This document shows, in pieces, positions 17,676-26,009 of a stretch of 40,655 bases of DNA (position 1 is the stretch's first letter; every line of letters begins with the position of its first letter). The DNA is from Mesorhizobium sp. LSHC420B00. Lineage in GTDB: Bacteria; Pseudomonadota; Alphaproteobacteria; Rhizobiales; Rhizobiaceae. The stretch is from assembly GCF_000503055.1 (NCBI RefSeq), contig NZ_AYVY01000011.1, positions 1 through 40,655 on the forward strand, written 5' to 3'. Below the pieces are notes generated by a model, which saw only the letters and a list, made by a program, of their open reading frames with translations, made no database searches and had not been told where the DNA came from. The translations under genes and the position numbers were made by a program.

Positions 17676-18143
17676 GAATTGAAGAATTGAAGAGTTGAGG
17701 AATTGAGGAAAGAGATCACCTCAGCTTCTCTCTGAGATTGACCAGCATTCCGTAGATGCGGGCATAGGATTGCAACCAGTCGTCGCGTTGCACCTGTGTG
17801 ATATACTCGAGGTCGAACGCATACGAAATCCACGTCTCCACTTCACTGCATGACCCTATGGCCATCGAAATGAAGCGTGCGAATTCGGGCTTGGAGCGGG
17901 TCTGTTTGGCAAAACCCTCAGCCAAATTGGCGCAGATCGCCTTGCTGGAACGACGTAGTTGATCGGCGAGCGCGTATTGCTCCATTTTCGGAAAAGCAAG
18001 CGTGGCTCTGTGTACCCCAAGGGAAACCGCATAGGCGCGCTTATAGACTACCAAATCCCTCGCGTGCTCGATGTAGGCCCCTGGCTTCTCCATTCTTCAG
18101 TTCTTCAACTCGTCAGTTCGTCAATTCCTCAGTTCCTCTATTC
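17676..18143. mobile_element. IVS-like cassette: four-helix-bundle gene enclosed by inverted 8-bp repeat arrays
   Basis: Left array 17676-17715 has four clear 8-bp units of the form GARTTGAR plus a decayed fifth. Right array 18096-18143 has six units in reverse orientation (TTCAGTTC, TTCAACTC, GTCAGTTC, GTCAATTC, CTCAGTTC, CTCTATTC). The left array ends at the base before the stop of the enclosed gene, and the right array starts 2 bp from its ATG and runs into the tolB stop codon. The roughly 465-bp whole resembles, in size and plan, the intervening sequences found in 23S rRNA genes, but it sits between tolB and pal. That it is or was mobile is inference; no target duplication is obvious. Confidence 0.6.
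17716..18093 (-). CDS. Four-helix-bundle protein, 23S rRNA intervening-sequence (IVP) family
   Basis: A 125-residue, wholly helical protein of the family TIGR02436/PF05635. Family landmarks are LVVYKRAYAVSLGVHRAT (helix 1), FPKMEQYALADQLRRSSKAICANLAEG (helix 2 with the usual S..I..N.AEG), EFARFISMAIGSCSEVETWISYA (helix 3) and a C-terminal helix ending LVNLREKL. Relatives lie inside IVS elements of 23S rRNA in Leptospira and Coxiella and as free-standing genes; their basic bundle is thought to bind nucleic acid, but no enzymatic role is established. The gene is enclosed by inverted 8-bp repeat arrays with no spare sequence. Its ribosome site would have to come from the repeat units (GAAGA before the ATG). 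Tol-Pal operons normally lack it. Confidence 0.9.
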   Translation of the reverse strand: MEKPGAYIEHARDLVVYKRAYAVSLGVHRATLAFPKMEQYALADQLRRSSKAICANLAEGFAKQTRSKPEFARFISMAIGSCSEVETWISYAFDLEYITQVQRDDWLQSYARIYGMLVNLREKLR

Positions 18144-19448
18144 GAGCAGCGGCGACCAGGCCGGATCCGAGGCGAAGTTCGCCGTCGGGATCGACTGTTC
18201 GTTGCGGCCGGTGAGGTCGACCGAAACAAGTTTTGGTCCGCCATTGGAATCGCGGAAGAACATCAGCACCCGGCCGTTGGGCGCCCAGGTCGGCCCTTCC
18301 TGCTGAAAGCCGGTGGACAGGATGCGCTCACCCGAACCGTCGGTGCGCATGACGCCGATCTGGAATTCGCCGCCGGTCTGCTTGGTGAAGGCGATGAGAT
18401 CGCCGCGCGGCGACCACACCGGCGTCGAATAGACGCCGTCGCCGAACGAGATGCGGGTCTGGCCCGAGCCGTCGGCGCCCATCACATAGATCTGCGCGCG
18501 GCCGCCGCGGTCCGACGTGAACACCACCTTGCTGCCGTCAGGCGAGTAGGATGGCGAGGTATCGATGGCGGTCGAATTGGTGAGCCTGGTCGTCGAGCGG
18601 CTTCTCAGGTCCATGGCAAAGATGTTGGAATTTCCGTCGTCGCGCAGAAGGCTCATTATTACCTTCTGGCCATCCGGCGAAAAGCGCGGCGCAAACGTCA
18701 TGCCGGGGAAATTGCCGACCAGCTCGCGCTGCCCCGTCTCGATCTGCAGCAGGTACACCCGCGGCTGACCGCTCTCGTAGGACATATAGGTGATTTCCTG
18801 CCGGTTCGGCGAGAAGCGCGGCGTCAGCACGATCGACTTGCCGTTCGAGAGATAGCGGACGTTGGCGCCGTCCTGGTCCATGATGGCAAGCCGCTTCTTA
18901 CGCGCATTCTTGGCGCCGGACTCGTCGATGAAGACGACGCGGGTGTCGAAATAGCCCTTCTCGCCGGTCAGCCGTTCGTAGATGGCGTCGGCGATGATGT
19001 GGGCGACGCGCCTGGTATTGGCGTCGTTGGCGAAGAACTGTTCGCCCGACATCTGCTGGCCGGCAAAGGTGTCCCACAGCCGGTACTGGGCGCGGACACG
19101 GCCGTCAGCCTCCTTGCCGACACTGCCGGTGACCAGCGCCTGCGCATTGATCACCTTCCAGTCCTCGAAGCGCGGCGTGGCATCCGGGTTCGAGATCTTT
19201 TCGATGAAAGCGCTTTTGTCGATCGGCGCGAACAGGCCGGAGCGTTTCAGGTCGGCACTGACGATGCCGGAAATCTCGGCGCCGAGTGCATCGCCACCCT
19301 GGAAATCGGTAATGGCGATCGGCAACGGCTCGACATTACCCTTGTTGACGTTGAGCTCAACGAGCGCCCGCGCCGGCAAGGTGGCGGCGGCAGTCATGCC
19401 CAGCGCCATCGCTACGATCATCAGGAGCGGCTTGAGGATGGATTTCAT
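18138..19448 (-). CDS. tolB: Tol-Pal system protein TolB
   Basis: TolB is the periplasmic beta-propeller that binds Pal and, through its N-terminus, TolA. The 436-residue product has a signal peptide (cut after ARA, near residue 28), an N-terminal alpha/beta domain (about 29-165), then a six-bladed propeller of PD40 repeats such as [53 protein letters not shown] and [15 protein letters not shown]. Length and repeats match the family. The ATG at 19446-19448 begins the signal peptide; the frame is open further upstream in tolA sequence. Its stop codon lies within the edge of the 8-bp repeat array of the downstream cassette. Confidence 0.97.
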   Translation of the reverse strand: MKSILKPLLMIVAMALGMTAAATLPARALVELNVNKGNVEPLPIAITDFQGGDALGAEISGIVSADLKRSGLFAPIDKSAFIEKISNPDATPRFEDWKVINAQALVTGSVGKEADGRVRAQYRLWDTFAGQQMSGEQFFANDANTRRVAHIIADAIYERLTGEKGYFDTRVVFIDESGAKNARKKRLAIMDQDGANVRYLSNGKSIVLTPRFSPNRQEITYMSYESGQPRVYLLQIETGQRELVGNFPGMTFAPRFSPDGQKVIMSLLRDDGNSNIFAMDLRSRSTTRLTNSTAIDTSPSYSPDGSKVVFTSDRGGRAQIYVMGADGSGQTRISFGDGVYSTPVWSPRGDLIAFTKQTGGEFQIGVMRTDGSGERILSTGFQQEGPTWAPNGRVLMFFRDSNGGPKLVSVDLTGRNEQSIPTANFASDPAWSPLLE

Positions 19449-19488
19449 GTCTTCTCGCTTTTCTTCGCTGACTCTGTGGGCGCCGGGC

Positions 19489-20646
19489 CTAAAGGCCGAG
19501 CATCTCCCTGGGGTCGAAAGTGACCCGAACGTCGGACCAGATGTCTTGCTTGCCCGCGGGAACCTGCAAGCCGGCCACATCGCATTTCTGAACCGCGCGC
19601 ACTGCACTTTCGTCAAACGGGCGGTTTCCGCTCGACTTTTCAACGCTCGGCCGGCCATCCAACTTGCCGGAGGCGTCCAGATTAAACCGGACCACGACGA
19701 CGAAATTTTCCGAGCCCTCGAGCCCTGCCGGAAGCGTCCAGCAACCACCAAGCTGGGCTTCCAATGCCCCCTGCTCCGATTTCGAAAGCTTCTGGCCCTG
19801 ATCCTTGTCGCCGCCGAGCGAAGACTGTTGGGTCGAGCGCTTGGCGCCGCCACCGGCCGGCTTCCGCTTGTCGAGCAGAGCCGAAATCTCGTCGGCGTTG
19901 AACTGCTTGTCGTCCGATTTCGGCTTGGACGAGGCTTCCTTGACCGGCTTGTCGGCGTCCTTGCGCTCCGGCGCCTTGGCGCTTTCGGCCTGGGCCGGCT
20001 GCGGCTTCGGCCGAGCCTCGGGTGCTGGCGCCGAGTCCGGAAGCTGCGCCTCCTCGGTTGGCGGTTGCTTGGCAATCGCCTCGGCGACGGCATCCGGCTT
20101 GACCTCGGGCTGCGGATCGATCGCGGCAGTCTTGTCCTGCGGCGGTGTGGGCGTCGGCTCCTTGGCCGGCGTCGGCTTGGGCTCGGTCTGCTTGACAGGT
20201 TCGGGCTTGACCTCTTCCTTCGGCTGCGGCACCGGCGCCACCTCCGTAGCGGGAATTGGCTTCGGCTCTTCCTTCGGCTTCGGCACGTCCTCGGGCTTGG
20301 GCTTTTCGACTGGCGTCGGCGCGGGTGGCGGAGCCGCCGTCATGTCGACTGGCTGGGGCTTGGGCTCAGGTGTCGGGGGCTTGTCGGTGTCGACGCTGTT
20401 ATCGCCGACTTTCTGGGCGTCGGGAACGATGTCGGGACGCTGTGTCGGCAGCGGCGCCGGCTTTTCGTGCATCACGGCTTTCTTGTCGCCTTGCAAAACC
20501 TGCGAGACGGCCTCCATCGGCACGATTTCGACCGCGACCGACTCGACATCGGACGACGGAAGCGCAGCCGGCGCCGACAGCGTGAACAGGCCGAAGGCGA
20601 GCGCCACCGTATGCAAGGTCACCGATGTGGTGAGGCCGGTCTTCAT
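19489..20646 (-). CDS. tolA: Cell envelope protein TolA
   Basis: TolA is the inner-membrane protein that passes force from TolQR to the outer membrane. The 385-residue product has one TM helix (about 8-27), a long Pro/Lys/Glu-rich domain (about 45-215; [20 protein letters not shown] and many KPEP/EPKP repeats) in place of the Ala/Lys helix of E. coli, and a C-terminal TonB/TolA-like domain (about 290-385) with [19 protein letters not shown] and [12 protein letters not shown]. That Pro-rich build is common in alphaproteobacteria. The ATG at 20644-20646 lies 7 bp after the tolR stop, so the two are translated together. Confidence 0.92.
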   Translation of the reverse strand: MKTGLTTSVTLHTVALAFGLFTLSAPAALPSSDVESVAVEIVPMEAVSQVLQGDKKAVMHEKPAPLPTQRPDIVPDAQKVGDNSVDTDKPPTPEPKPQPVDMTAAPPPAPTPVEKPKPEDVPKPKEEPKPIPATEVAPVPQPKEEVKPEPVKQTEPKPTPAKEPTPTPPQDKTAAIDPQPEVKPDAVAEAIAKQPPTEEAQLPDSAPAPEARPKPQPAQAESAKAPERKDADKPVKEASSKPKSDDKQFNADEISALLDKRKPAGGGAKRSTQQSSLGGDKDQGQKLSKSEQGALEAQLGGCWTLPAGLEGSENFVVVVRFNLDASGKLDGRPSVEKSSGNRPFDESAVRAVQKCDVAGLQVPAGKQDIWSDVRVTFDPREMLGL

Positions 20647-20653
20647 CTCGCGT

Positions 20654-21112
20654 CTATTGGTCCTGCTTCGGCAATGACATCAGGCCGATGTTCTTGTAGC
20701 CGGCGGCCGCGATCTGGGCCATCACCTCCATCGCGGTGCCGTAGTTCGTAGCCTTGTCGCCGTGGATGCGGATGCGCTCCTCGTAGCCGGTCTTGGAAAT
20801 CGCCTGTAGTTTCGCGACCAGCTCCTCCAGCGGGATTTCGGTCTCCTGCAGGAAGATCTTACCCGTGGCGTCGATCGAAATAGTGATCGGCTGGGTATCG
20901 GCGTTCATCGCCTTGGCCTTCGTCTCGGGCAGATCGACCGGAACGCCGACCGTCAGCAACGGCGCCGCGACCATGAAGATGATCAGCAGCACCAGCATCA
21001 CGTCGACCATCGGCGTGACGTTGATCTCCGATATCAGGGCGTGATGGCGGCCGCGCCGCCTGTGGCCGCGCCCGCCGCGTCCTCCGCCACCTGCGCTTAC
21101 GGACATTCCCAT
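20654..21112 (-). CDS. tolR: Tol-Pal system protein TolR
   Basis: TolR is the ExbD-like partner of TolQ in the proton-driven motor. The 152-residue product has a Gly/Arg-rich N-terminus, one TM helix at about 35-55 (PMVDVMLVLLIIFMVAAPLL) with the proton-carrying Asp37, the preceding motif ISEINVTP, and a periplasmic domain ending in KNIGLMSLP. It lies 9 bp after tolQ and 7 bp before tolA in one unit. Confidence 0.96.
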   Translation of the reverse strand: MGMSVSAGGGGRGGRGHRRRGRHHALISEINVTPMVDVMLVLLIIFMVAAPLLTVGVPVDLPETKAKAMNADTQPITISIDATGKIFLQETEIPLEELVAKLQAISKTGYEERIRIHGDKATNYGTAMEVMAQIAAAGYKNIGLMSLPKQDQ

Positions 21113-21121
21113 GATCGTTCC

Positions 21122-21832
21122 TCAGGCCTTCTGCACGACTTTTTCATCGATTTGGCGCGAGAGTATGGCGGAGAACTCATCCGCGAACCCTTCCATGCGC
21201 ACCGCGATCTTGCTCGCGTCGGACGACAGCTTGTTGTAGGCGATGACGGCAGGGATGGCGGCGAGCAGGCCGATGGCCGTCGCCAGCAGCGCCTCGGCGA
21301 TGCCGGGCGCGACCACCGACAGGCTGGTGTTCTTCGACGCGGCGATCGCCTGGAACGAGGTCATGATGCCGATAACCGTGCCGAACAGGCCGATAAAGGG
21401 CGCCGCCGAGCCGGTGGTGGCGAGAAAGCCGAGCCGCCCTTCCAGCTTTTCCATCTCGCGGGTCAGCGCCAGATCCATGGCCTTGTCGATGCGGGTCTGC
21501 AGGCCGAGCGGCGATTTCGCGCCCTTCTCGAAGCTCTTCTTCCATTCGCGCATGGCGGCGACGAAGATCGCGCTCATGCCGGTCGTCTTGCGGTCGGCGA
21601 GCGTGCGGTAAAGTTCTTCCAGCGACTGTCCCGACCAGAACACCTGTTCGAAGCGATTGAGCGCCAGCCGCATGCGGGCATAGGCGACGAGCTTGTCGAC
21701 GATGATCGCCCAGGTCCAGATCGAGGCGCAGAGCAGCCCGATCATGACCAGCTTGACCACCCAACCGGCCTGCATGAACAAGGCCCAAATCGATAAATGC
21801 GCGCCCGGTTCGGCGAGAGCGATGTTTTCCAT
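21122..21832 (-). CDS. tolQ: Tol-Pal system protein TolQ
   Basis: TolQ forms the pentameric proton channel that surrounds TolR. The 236-residue product has three TM helices: about 18-40 ([22 protein letters not shown]), about 138-160 ([22 protein letters not shown]) and about 175-200 ([24 protein letters not shown]). The [18 protein letters not shown] and [10 protein letters not shown] signatures are diagnostic of the MotA/TolQ/ExbB family. The ATG at 21830-21832 is the first of the tolQRAB unit; 296 bp separate it from ybgC, holding TTAACC elements and probably a promoter. Confidence 0.97.
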   Translation of the reverse strand: MENIALAEPGAHLSIWALFMQAGWVVKLVMIGLLCASIWTWAIIVDKLVAYARMRLALNRFEQVFWSGQSLEELYRTLADRKTTGMSAIFVAAMREWKKSFEKGAKSPLGLQTRIDKAMDLALTREMEKLEGRLGFLATTGSAAPFIGLFGTVIGIMTSFQAIAASKNTSLSVVAPGIAEALLATAIGLLAAIPAVIAYNKLSSDASKIAVRMEGFADEFSAILSRQIDEKVVQKA

Positions 21833-21992
21833 GTTACGTCCTTAAAGATTTTCCGGGCGTGGCTGGCGGCTGGCCCATGGGCATCCCTTGTGGTCCGTTC
21901 GCGTTAAGCTGGCGGAATAACCCCAAATGCACCATTGGCGGCCTTTTCGGGGCAAATATTGGTGAAAGGAAGGCGCTTGGATTCTTCCAATC

Positions 21993-22036
21993 TTAACCAA
22001 TCCCTTCATGGACCGTTATGGTTAAGGATGGGTTAG
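21993..22036. promoter_or_regulatory. TTAACC inverted repeat and degenerate CtrA box upstream of tolQ
   Basis: TTAACCA (21993-21999) faces TGGTTAA (22019-22025), and TTAA-N7-TTAG (22022-22036) is one base off a full CtrA box; read on the minus strand it is CTAA-N7-TTAACC. It is 160-205 bp upstream of the tolQ ATG in a 296-bp spacer with no gene. Binding is inferred only. Confidence 0.35.
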
Positions 22037-22128
22037 GACGTACAGCGCGGCGCATTGCCGCGCCCTGATAGGTCGCCCGGCGATTCTGGCGTGGACCGGA
22101 AGTTCCGGGATCGTCCGCCTCTGAATCT

Positions 22129-22599
22129 TTATTTGCGCGTTCTTGGCATGAAAGCTGCGATCCAGTCCTTGGGAAAGCGCCGCGGCCGTCCGTTGTCGCC
22201 GACGATCGCCGCTTCGACCCGCGCCTCGACCAGCACTTCGCTGCCGCGCTTCAATTGCTGCGCCATGACGATCCGCGCACCGGAAATCTCGTCGGTGCGC
22301 GTATCGATGGTCAGGATGTCGTCCATGCGGGCCGAACCGCGGAAATCGATTTCCATGCGCCGCACCACCCAGACTATTTTCTCGCCATGTTTGCCCTCGG
22401 CAAGCTCGGTGTGGTGGACGCCGGCCAAGCGCAGATAATCGGAACGGCCGCGCTCGAAGAACTCGAGATAGCGCGCGTGGTAGACGACGCCGGAAAAATC
22501 GGTGTCTGCATAATAGACCCGCGCCATCAATCGATGGCCGAATTCCGTCAGCGCGCCGGAAAGCCCGGCGGACAATGCCGATTCACGGTGATCGTCCAT
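22129..22599 (-). CDS. ybgC: Tol-Pal-associated acyl-CoA thioesterase YbgC
   Basis: A 156-residue hotdog-fold thioesterase. The signature YYADTDFSGVVYHARYLEFFERGR (about residues 29-52) holds the catalytic Asp of the 4-hydroxybenzoyl-CoA thioesterase class. Later strands include RMEIDFRGSARMDDILTI and EVLVEARVEAAIV. YbgC acts on short or acyl-carrier-bound thioesters at the inner membrane and is encoded with tol-pal in most proteobacteria, as here upstream of tolQ. The ATG at 22597-22599 opens a normal-length protein with a short N-terminal extension. Confidence 0.94.
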   Translation of the reverse strand: MDDHRESALSAGLSGALTEFGHRLMARVYYADTDFSGVVYHARYLEFFERGRSDYLRLAGVHHTELAEGKHGEKIVWVVRRMEIDFRGSARMDDILTIDTRTDEISGARIVMAQQLKRGSEVLVEARVEAAIVGDNGRPRRFPKDWIAAFMPRTRK

Positions 22600-22724
22600 T
22601 GCTGTCCTTTTGGCCCGACGGGCCCTGTTTTAAGCAACACCTGTTTTGCGCATAGACCGGCGATGATCAAGACCTGGAGGGCGGGGCCGGGAACTGCCAG
22701 CACCGAAGCCATAAGCAGCGGAAC

Positions 22725-23765
22725 TTACGGCTCTTCCTGGAATAGGCTGATCTGCTGCTGCGCCAGGTCCTTCGGCGCGTCGAGGCCGAGATGCCGCCAG
22801 GCATTGGCCGCCAGCACGCGGCCGCGCGGAGTGCGCATGATAAAGCCTTGCTGGATCAGAAAGGGTTCGATGATGTCCTCGATGGCATCGCGCGGCTCGG
22901 AAAGCCCAGCGGCGATGGTTTCGATGCCGACCGGCCCGCCGCCGAAATTCCGGGCGATCATCGACAAATAGCGGCGGTCGAGCGCGTCGAGGCCGAGCCC
23001 GTCGACCTCCAGCCGCGTCAGCGCCTCGTCGGCGATCTTGCGGTCGACATGGCCGTCGCCCGCAACGCTGGCGAAGTCGCGCACCCGGCGCAACAGCCGG
23101 CCCGCGATGCGCGGCGTGCCGCGCGCCCGCCGGGCGATCTCCAAAGCACCGTCGTCACCGAGCGGCATGGCAAGGATGCGGGCGCCGCGCCGCACGATCT
23201 GCTCGAGTTCCTCGACGGAATAGAAATTGAGCCGCACCGGAATGCCGAAGCGGTCGCGCAGCGGGTTGGTCAACAGGCCGAGCCGGGTGGTGGCGGCGAC
23301 TAGCGTGAAGCGGGCCAGGTCGATCTTGACCGAGCGCGCCGCAGGCCCCTCGCCGATGATCAGGTCGAGCTGGAAATCCTCCATCGCCGGATAGAGGATT
23401 TCCTCGACCGCCGGGTTGAGCCGGTGGATCTCGTCGATGAACAGCACGTCGCGGTCTTCGAGGTTGGTGAGCAGCGCCGCGAGATCCCCGGCCTTGGCGA
23501 TGACCGGACCCGAGGTCGAGCGGAAATTGACGCCGAGCTCGCGCGCCATGATCTGCGCCAGCGTCGTCTTGCCGAGGCCGGGCGGGCCGACGAACAGCAC
23601 ATGATCGAGCGCTTCGCTGCGGCCCTTGGCGGCCTCGATGAACACTTTGAGATTGGCCCGCACCGCCGCCTGGCCGACGAAGTCGCCGAGCGTCTGCGGC
23701 CGCAAGGTCTGCTCGGCGTCCTCGCCGCGTTTGTCGGGAGCAATGAGGCGTGGCGAAAGGCTCAT
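22725..23765 (-). CDS. ruvB: Holliday junction DNA helicase RuvB
   Basis: RuvB is the AAA+ ring motor that drives branch migration with RuvA. The 346-residue product starts [16 protein letters not shown] and has [12 protein letters not shown], Walker [15 protein letters not shown], Walker [13 protein letters not shown], the sensor [11 protein letters not shown] and the C-terminal winged helix ending [11 protein letters not shown] and HLGL. The ATG at 23763-23765 is preferred; another ATG two codons upstream is equally possible. The orphan AbrB-type gene ends 46 bp upstream. Confidence 0.97.
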   Translation of the reverse strand: MSLSPRLIAPDKRGEDAEQTLRPQTLGDFVGQAAVRANLKVFIEAAKGRSEALDHVLFVGPPGLGKTTLAQIMARELGVNFRSTSGPVIAKAGDLAALLTNLEDRDVLFIDEIHRLNPAVEEILYPAMEDFQLDLIIGEGPAARSVKIDLARFTLVAATTRLGLLTNPLRDRFGIPVRLNFYSVEELEQIVRRGARILAMPLGDDGALEIARRARGTPRIAGRLLRRVRDFASVAGDGHVDRKIADEALTRLEVDGLGLDALDRRYLSMIARNFGGGPVGIETIAAGLSEPRDAIEDIIEPFLIQQGFIMRTPRGRVLAANAWRHLGLDAPKDLAQQQISLFQEEP

Positions 23766-23811
23766 GCGCATACCGCTCGAAGGAAAAAGTTCGTATCGAC
23801 ACGGATTAACG

Positions 23812-24096
23812 TCACCCGGCACCCTCTCGTTCGGCGTCTTGCTGCTCGCCAACAACCTGGCGGCCCACTGCATCCCTTACCACCGCGTCGATCTGTTCCA
23901 GCGTAGCGGGCCCGTTAGGTGGATCACCCAGAAATCCAGCGAGGTCGGCAAATTCGAGATTGCGCGGCGTTCCTATCAGGAGACCATCCACGACCGTCCA
24001 GGCAACAGTATCGCCTGACTTGAGCGACAACTCGTTCCGGACTTTCTTTGGAATCGTAAGCTGCCCCCTGGAGGTCAAGCCCGCATATCCGACCAT
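23812..24096 (-). CDS. Orphan AbrB/MazE/SpoVT-family DNA-binding protein between ruvA and ruvB
   Basis: A 94-residue protein whose first 45 residues are a SpoVT/AbrB swapped-hairpin domain: [34 protein letters not shown]. The C-terminal half ([21 protein letters not shown] onward) looks like the toxin-binding tail of a type II antitoxin. However, no toxin gene follows: ruvB starts 46 bp after its stop. It lies 40 bp after ruvA, so it is read as part of the ruv operon. Likely the remaining antitoxin of a lost TA pair, or a captured regulator. The unrelated VapBC pair just upstream of ruvA shows the same fold in its antitoxin. Confidence 0.85.
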   Translation of the reverse strand: MVGYAGLTSRGQLTIPKKVRNELSLKSGDTVAWTVVDGLLIGTPRNLEFADLAGFLGDPPNGPATLEQIDAVVRDAVGRQVVGEQQDAEREGAG

Positions 24097-24136
24097 GCTC
24101 TTGTTCCTAGTCGGAATTTATTTGTCGGGCAACATC

Positions 24137-24757
24137 TCACCGTGCCAGCTCCTTCAGCCCGAAGCGGATCAGCTTCGACGCGTCCGCTTCCTCGCCGGCC
24201 GTCTTCAACGCCGCCGCCACTGCGTTGGCGGCAGTGTCGCGAGAATAGCCGAGATTGACCAGCGCCGAGACTGCGTCGGTGATCGGCGCCGAAGCAACGC
24301 CTTCGCCGAGCTCCTGCTTCAGGCCGATGGTGCCGGAGGCAGCACCTGCATAGGCCGGCGCCTTGTTCTTCAACTCGGTGACGATGCGCTCCGCCACCTT
24401 CTTGCCGACGCCCGGCGCACGGCTGACCATGGCGATATCGCGCAACGCAATCGCATTGGCGAGGTCGGCCGGCGCCAGCGTCGACAGGATTGCCAGCGCC
24501 ACCTTGGCGCCGACGCCCTGCACATTGTTCATCAACAACCGGAACCATTCGCGCTCCAGCACCGACTGGAACCCATAGAGCCGCAGCATATCCTCGCGCA
24601 CATAGGTCTCGATGAACAATATCACCGCCTCGCCGGGCGGCGGCAATGCGGCAAGCGTGCGCGCCGAGCAATAGGCGACATAGCCGACGCCATGCACATC
24701 GACGATGCAGAAATCCTCGTCGATCTCGTCCAGCGTGCCTTTTAGCTTGCCGATCAT
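24137..24757 (-). CDS. ruvA: Holliday junction branch migration protein RuvA
   Basis: RuvA binds the Holliday junction as a tetramer and loads RuvB. The 206-residue product has the OB-fold N-terminus ([28 protein letters not shown]), the helix-hairpin-helix pair ([28 protein letters not shown]) and the C-terminal RuvB-binding domain ([25 protein letters not shown]). Its start region is tandemly duplicated: 17 bp upstream a second copy of the first codons begins MIGKLK and stops on a TGA that overlaps the true ATG, while the outer copy's ATG overlaps the vapC stop. Translation of ruvA is therefore probably coupled to vapC. Confidence 0.96.
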   Translation of the reverse strand: MIGKLKGTLDEIDEDFCIVDVHGVGYVAYCSARTLAALPPPGEAVILFIETYVREDMLRLYGFQSVLEREWFRLLMNNVQGVGAKVALAILSTLAPADLANAIALRDIAMVSRAPGVGKKVAERIVTELKNKAPAYAGAASGTIGLKQELGEGVASAPITDAVSALVNLGYSRDTAANAVAAALKTAGEEADASKLIRFGLKELAR

Positions 24758-24774
24758 TTGAGCTTGCCGATCAT
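24741..24774. repeat. 17-bp tandem duplication of the ruvA start region
   Basis: TTTAGCTTGCCGATCAT (24741-24757) and TTGAGCTTGCCGATCAT (24758-24774) differ at one base. Both contain the start ATG of a MIGKLK reading frame on the minus strand, giving two successive ATGA stop/start overlaps between vapC and ruvA. Confidence 0.9.
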
Positions 24775-25193
24775 GCCGGGTGGGTTTCCGGAGAGATGAT
24801 ATCGAGGTCCGGGAAATAGCTGCGATAGCGCGCGGCATCGCGCGTCAGCAGGCGATGCCCAGCGACAACCGCATGGGCTCCAATAAAGAAATCCGGCAGC
24901 GTTCGTTCGCGGAGGCCGCCGGCGCGGCGATAGCGGGAGTGCGTGACACCAGCAAGGAAGGCCGCTTCCCACGGCAGGAATTCGCGATCCATCTTGAGCA
25001 TGTCGACTGCTTGGCGAAGGGCCTGTTCGGTCGCGATCAACGGCGCGAGTTCGGACCAGACGATTGCATTGATTACGAGAGCGCCGTCGCGCCGGCATGC
25101 GGTAATTGCTGATGCCGACCATTTCGTCTCCCGTCCGGCAGGACCCCAAACGTCGATCAGGACGTTTGTGTCAATCAATGTCGAGGTCTTCAC
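24771..25193 (-). CDS. vapC: PIN-domain toxin (VapC family)
   Basis: A 140-residue PIN-domain ribonuclease, the toxin of a type II pair. Acidic residues of the metal site are visible: Asp8 (LIDTNVLID), Glu48 (IVWSELA), Asp101 ([10 protein letters not shown]) and Asp119 (LLTRDAARY). Family members cut tRNA or rRNA. It overlaps the upstream antitoxin by 23 bp, and its own stop overlaps an ATG that begins the duplicated ruvA start. All catalytic positions are kept, so it is probably active. Target unknown. The position inside ruvCAB is unusual. Confidence 0.9.
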   Translation of the reverse strand: MKTSTLIDTNVLIDVWGPAGRETKWSASAITACRRDGALVINAIVWSELAPLIATEQALRQAVDMLKMDREFLPWEAAFLAGVTHSRYRRAGGLRERTLPDFFIGAHAVVAGHRLLTRDAARYRSYFPDLDIISPETHPA

Positions 25194-25440
25194 GCGGGCC
25201 CCTCAGCCATTCCACATATTCGTCCGCCGTCATGCCCCCCAGATCCAGCGTACCAGCCATACGGCCGAGCATCTGGCTGAATCTGCGCGAGGCTTCCTCC
25301 TTCGACATGTTTTCGTCGACCGCAATGACACGAGCACCGTCCTCGGTGGGGACGAACTCCACCTCCGAGCCCGGGCCGATACCCAGATGATCCCGTATTT
25401 CCTTCGGGATGGTCACTTGGCCCTTGGTGGTAACGCGCAT
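25171..25440 (-). CDS. vapB: AbrB-family antitoxin (VapB)
   Basis: An 89-residue protein with an N-terminal AbrB/SpoVT domain (MRVTTKGQVTIPKEIRDHLG, GSEVEFVPTEDG) that binds DNA as a dimer, and a C-terminal toxin-binding arm (SKEEASRRFSQMLGRMAG, MTADEYVEWLRG). It precedes and overlaps the PIN toxin gene. A perfect 8-bp inverted repeat lies right before the ATG and is the likely autoregulatory operator. Confidence 0.9.
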   Translation of the reverse strand: MRVTTKGQVTIPKEIRDHLGIGPGSEVEFVPTEDGARVIAVDENMSKEEASRRFSQMLGRMAGTLDLGGMTADEYVEWLRGPREDLDID

Positions 25441-25441
25441 G

Positions 25442-25462
25442 GTAATACCTCGTTGGTATTAC
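25442..25462. promoter_or_regulatory. Probable VapB operator
   Basis: GTAATACC (25442-25449), 5 bp, GGTATTAC (25455-25462): a perfect inverted repeat 1 bp from the vapB start codon, covering the ribosome site. AbrB-type antitoxins bind such palindromes to repress their own operon; the assignment here is by position. Confidence 0.65.
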
Positions 25463-25496
25463 TTATTGTTCACTGGAGAACAAGTCAAGAACAAAC

Positions 25497-26009
25497 TTAT
25501 TCGGCCGGCATCGCCATCCTGTAGGCGATGCTCTGCCTGTGATGCGCGTGACAGATGGCGATGGCCAGCGCATCGGCGGCGTCGTCGGTGTCGAAAGTCG
25601 CCTTCGGCATCAGCACCTTGACCATCATATGGATCTGCTTCTTGTCGCCATGGCCGACACCGATCACCGCCTTCTTGACGGCGTTGGGCGCATATTCGGC
25701 AACGGCAAGGCCGGCGCGCGCCGGCACCAGCATGGCGATGCCGCGTGCCTGGCCGAGTTTCAGCGTCGCCGCGGCATCCTTGTTGACGAAGGTCTGCTCC
25801 ACCGCCGCCTCGTGCGGCATCGTGGCATGCAGGATCTCGGCAAGCCCGTCATGCAATTGGCAAAGACGCACCGCCAGCGCCGCCTTGTCGTCGGACCGTA
25901 CTGTGCCGGAAGCGACGAAGCGCAGCGAATTGCCAAGGCTTTCGACGATGCCCCAGCCGGTGCGCCTAAGCCCCGGATCGATGCCGATGATGCGAATCGC
26001 TTCCCCCAT
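25497..26009 (-). CDS. ruvC: Holliday junction endonuclease RuvC
   Basis: RuvC resolves Holliday junctions by paired cuts. The 170-residue product has the RNase H-like catalytic acids at the expected spacing: Asp11 ([14 protein letters not shown]), Glu71 (AAVEQTFV), Asp143 and Asp146 ([11 protein letters not shown]). Length is normal. The ATG at 26007-26009 gives [13 protein letters not shown]. It is the first gene of the ruv-tol run on this strand, with vapB starting 57 bp after its stop. Confidence 0.97.
   Translation of the reverse strand: MGEAIRIIGIDPGLRRTGWGIVESLGNSLRFVASGTVRSDDKAALAVRLCQLHDGLAEILHATMPHEAAVEQTFVNKDAAATLKLGQARGIAMLVPARAGLAVAEYAPNAVKKAVIGVGHGDKKQIHMMVKVLMPKATFDTDDAADALAIAICHAHHRQSIAYRMAMPAE

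Noticed and set aside
17676..18143. CRISPR array or minisatellite
   Set aside because: The units are 8 bp, without spacers, and the two arrays are inverted around a gene.
24137..24757. Loss of ruvA start by insertion of the toxin-antitoxin pair
   Set aside because: The start is duplicated but the inner copy is intact and in frame with a full-length RuvA.
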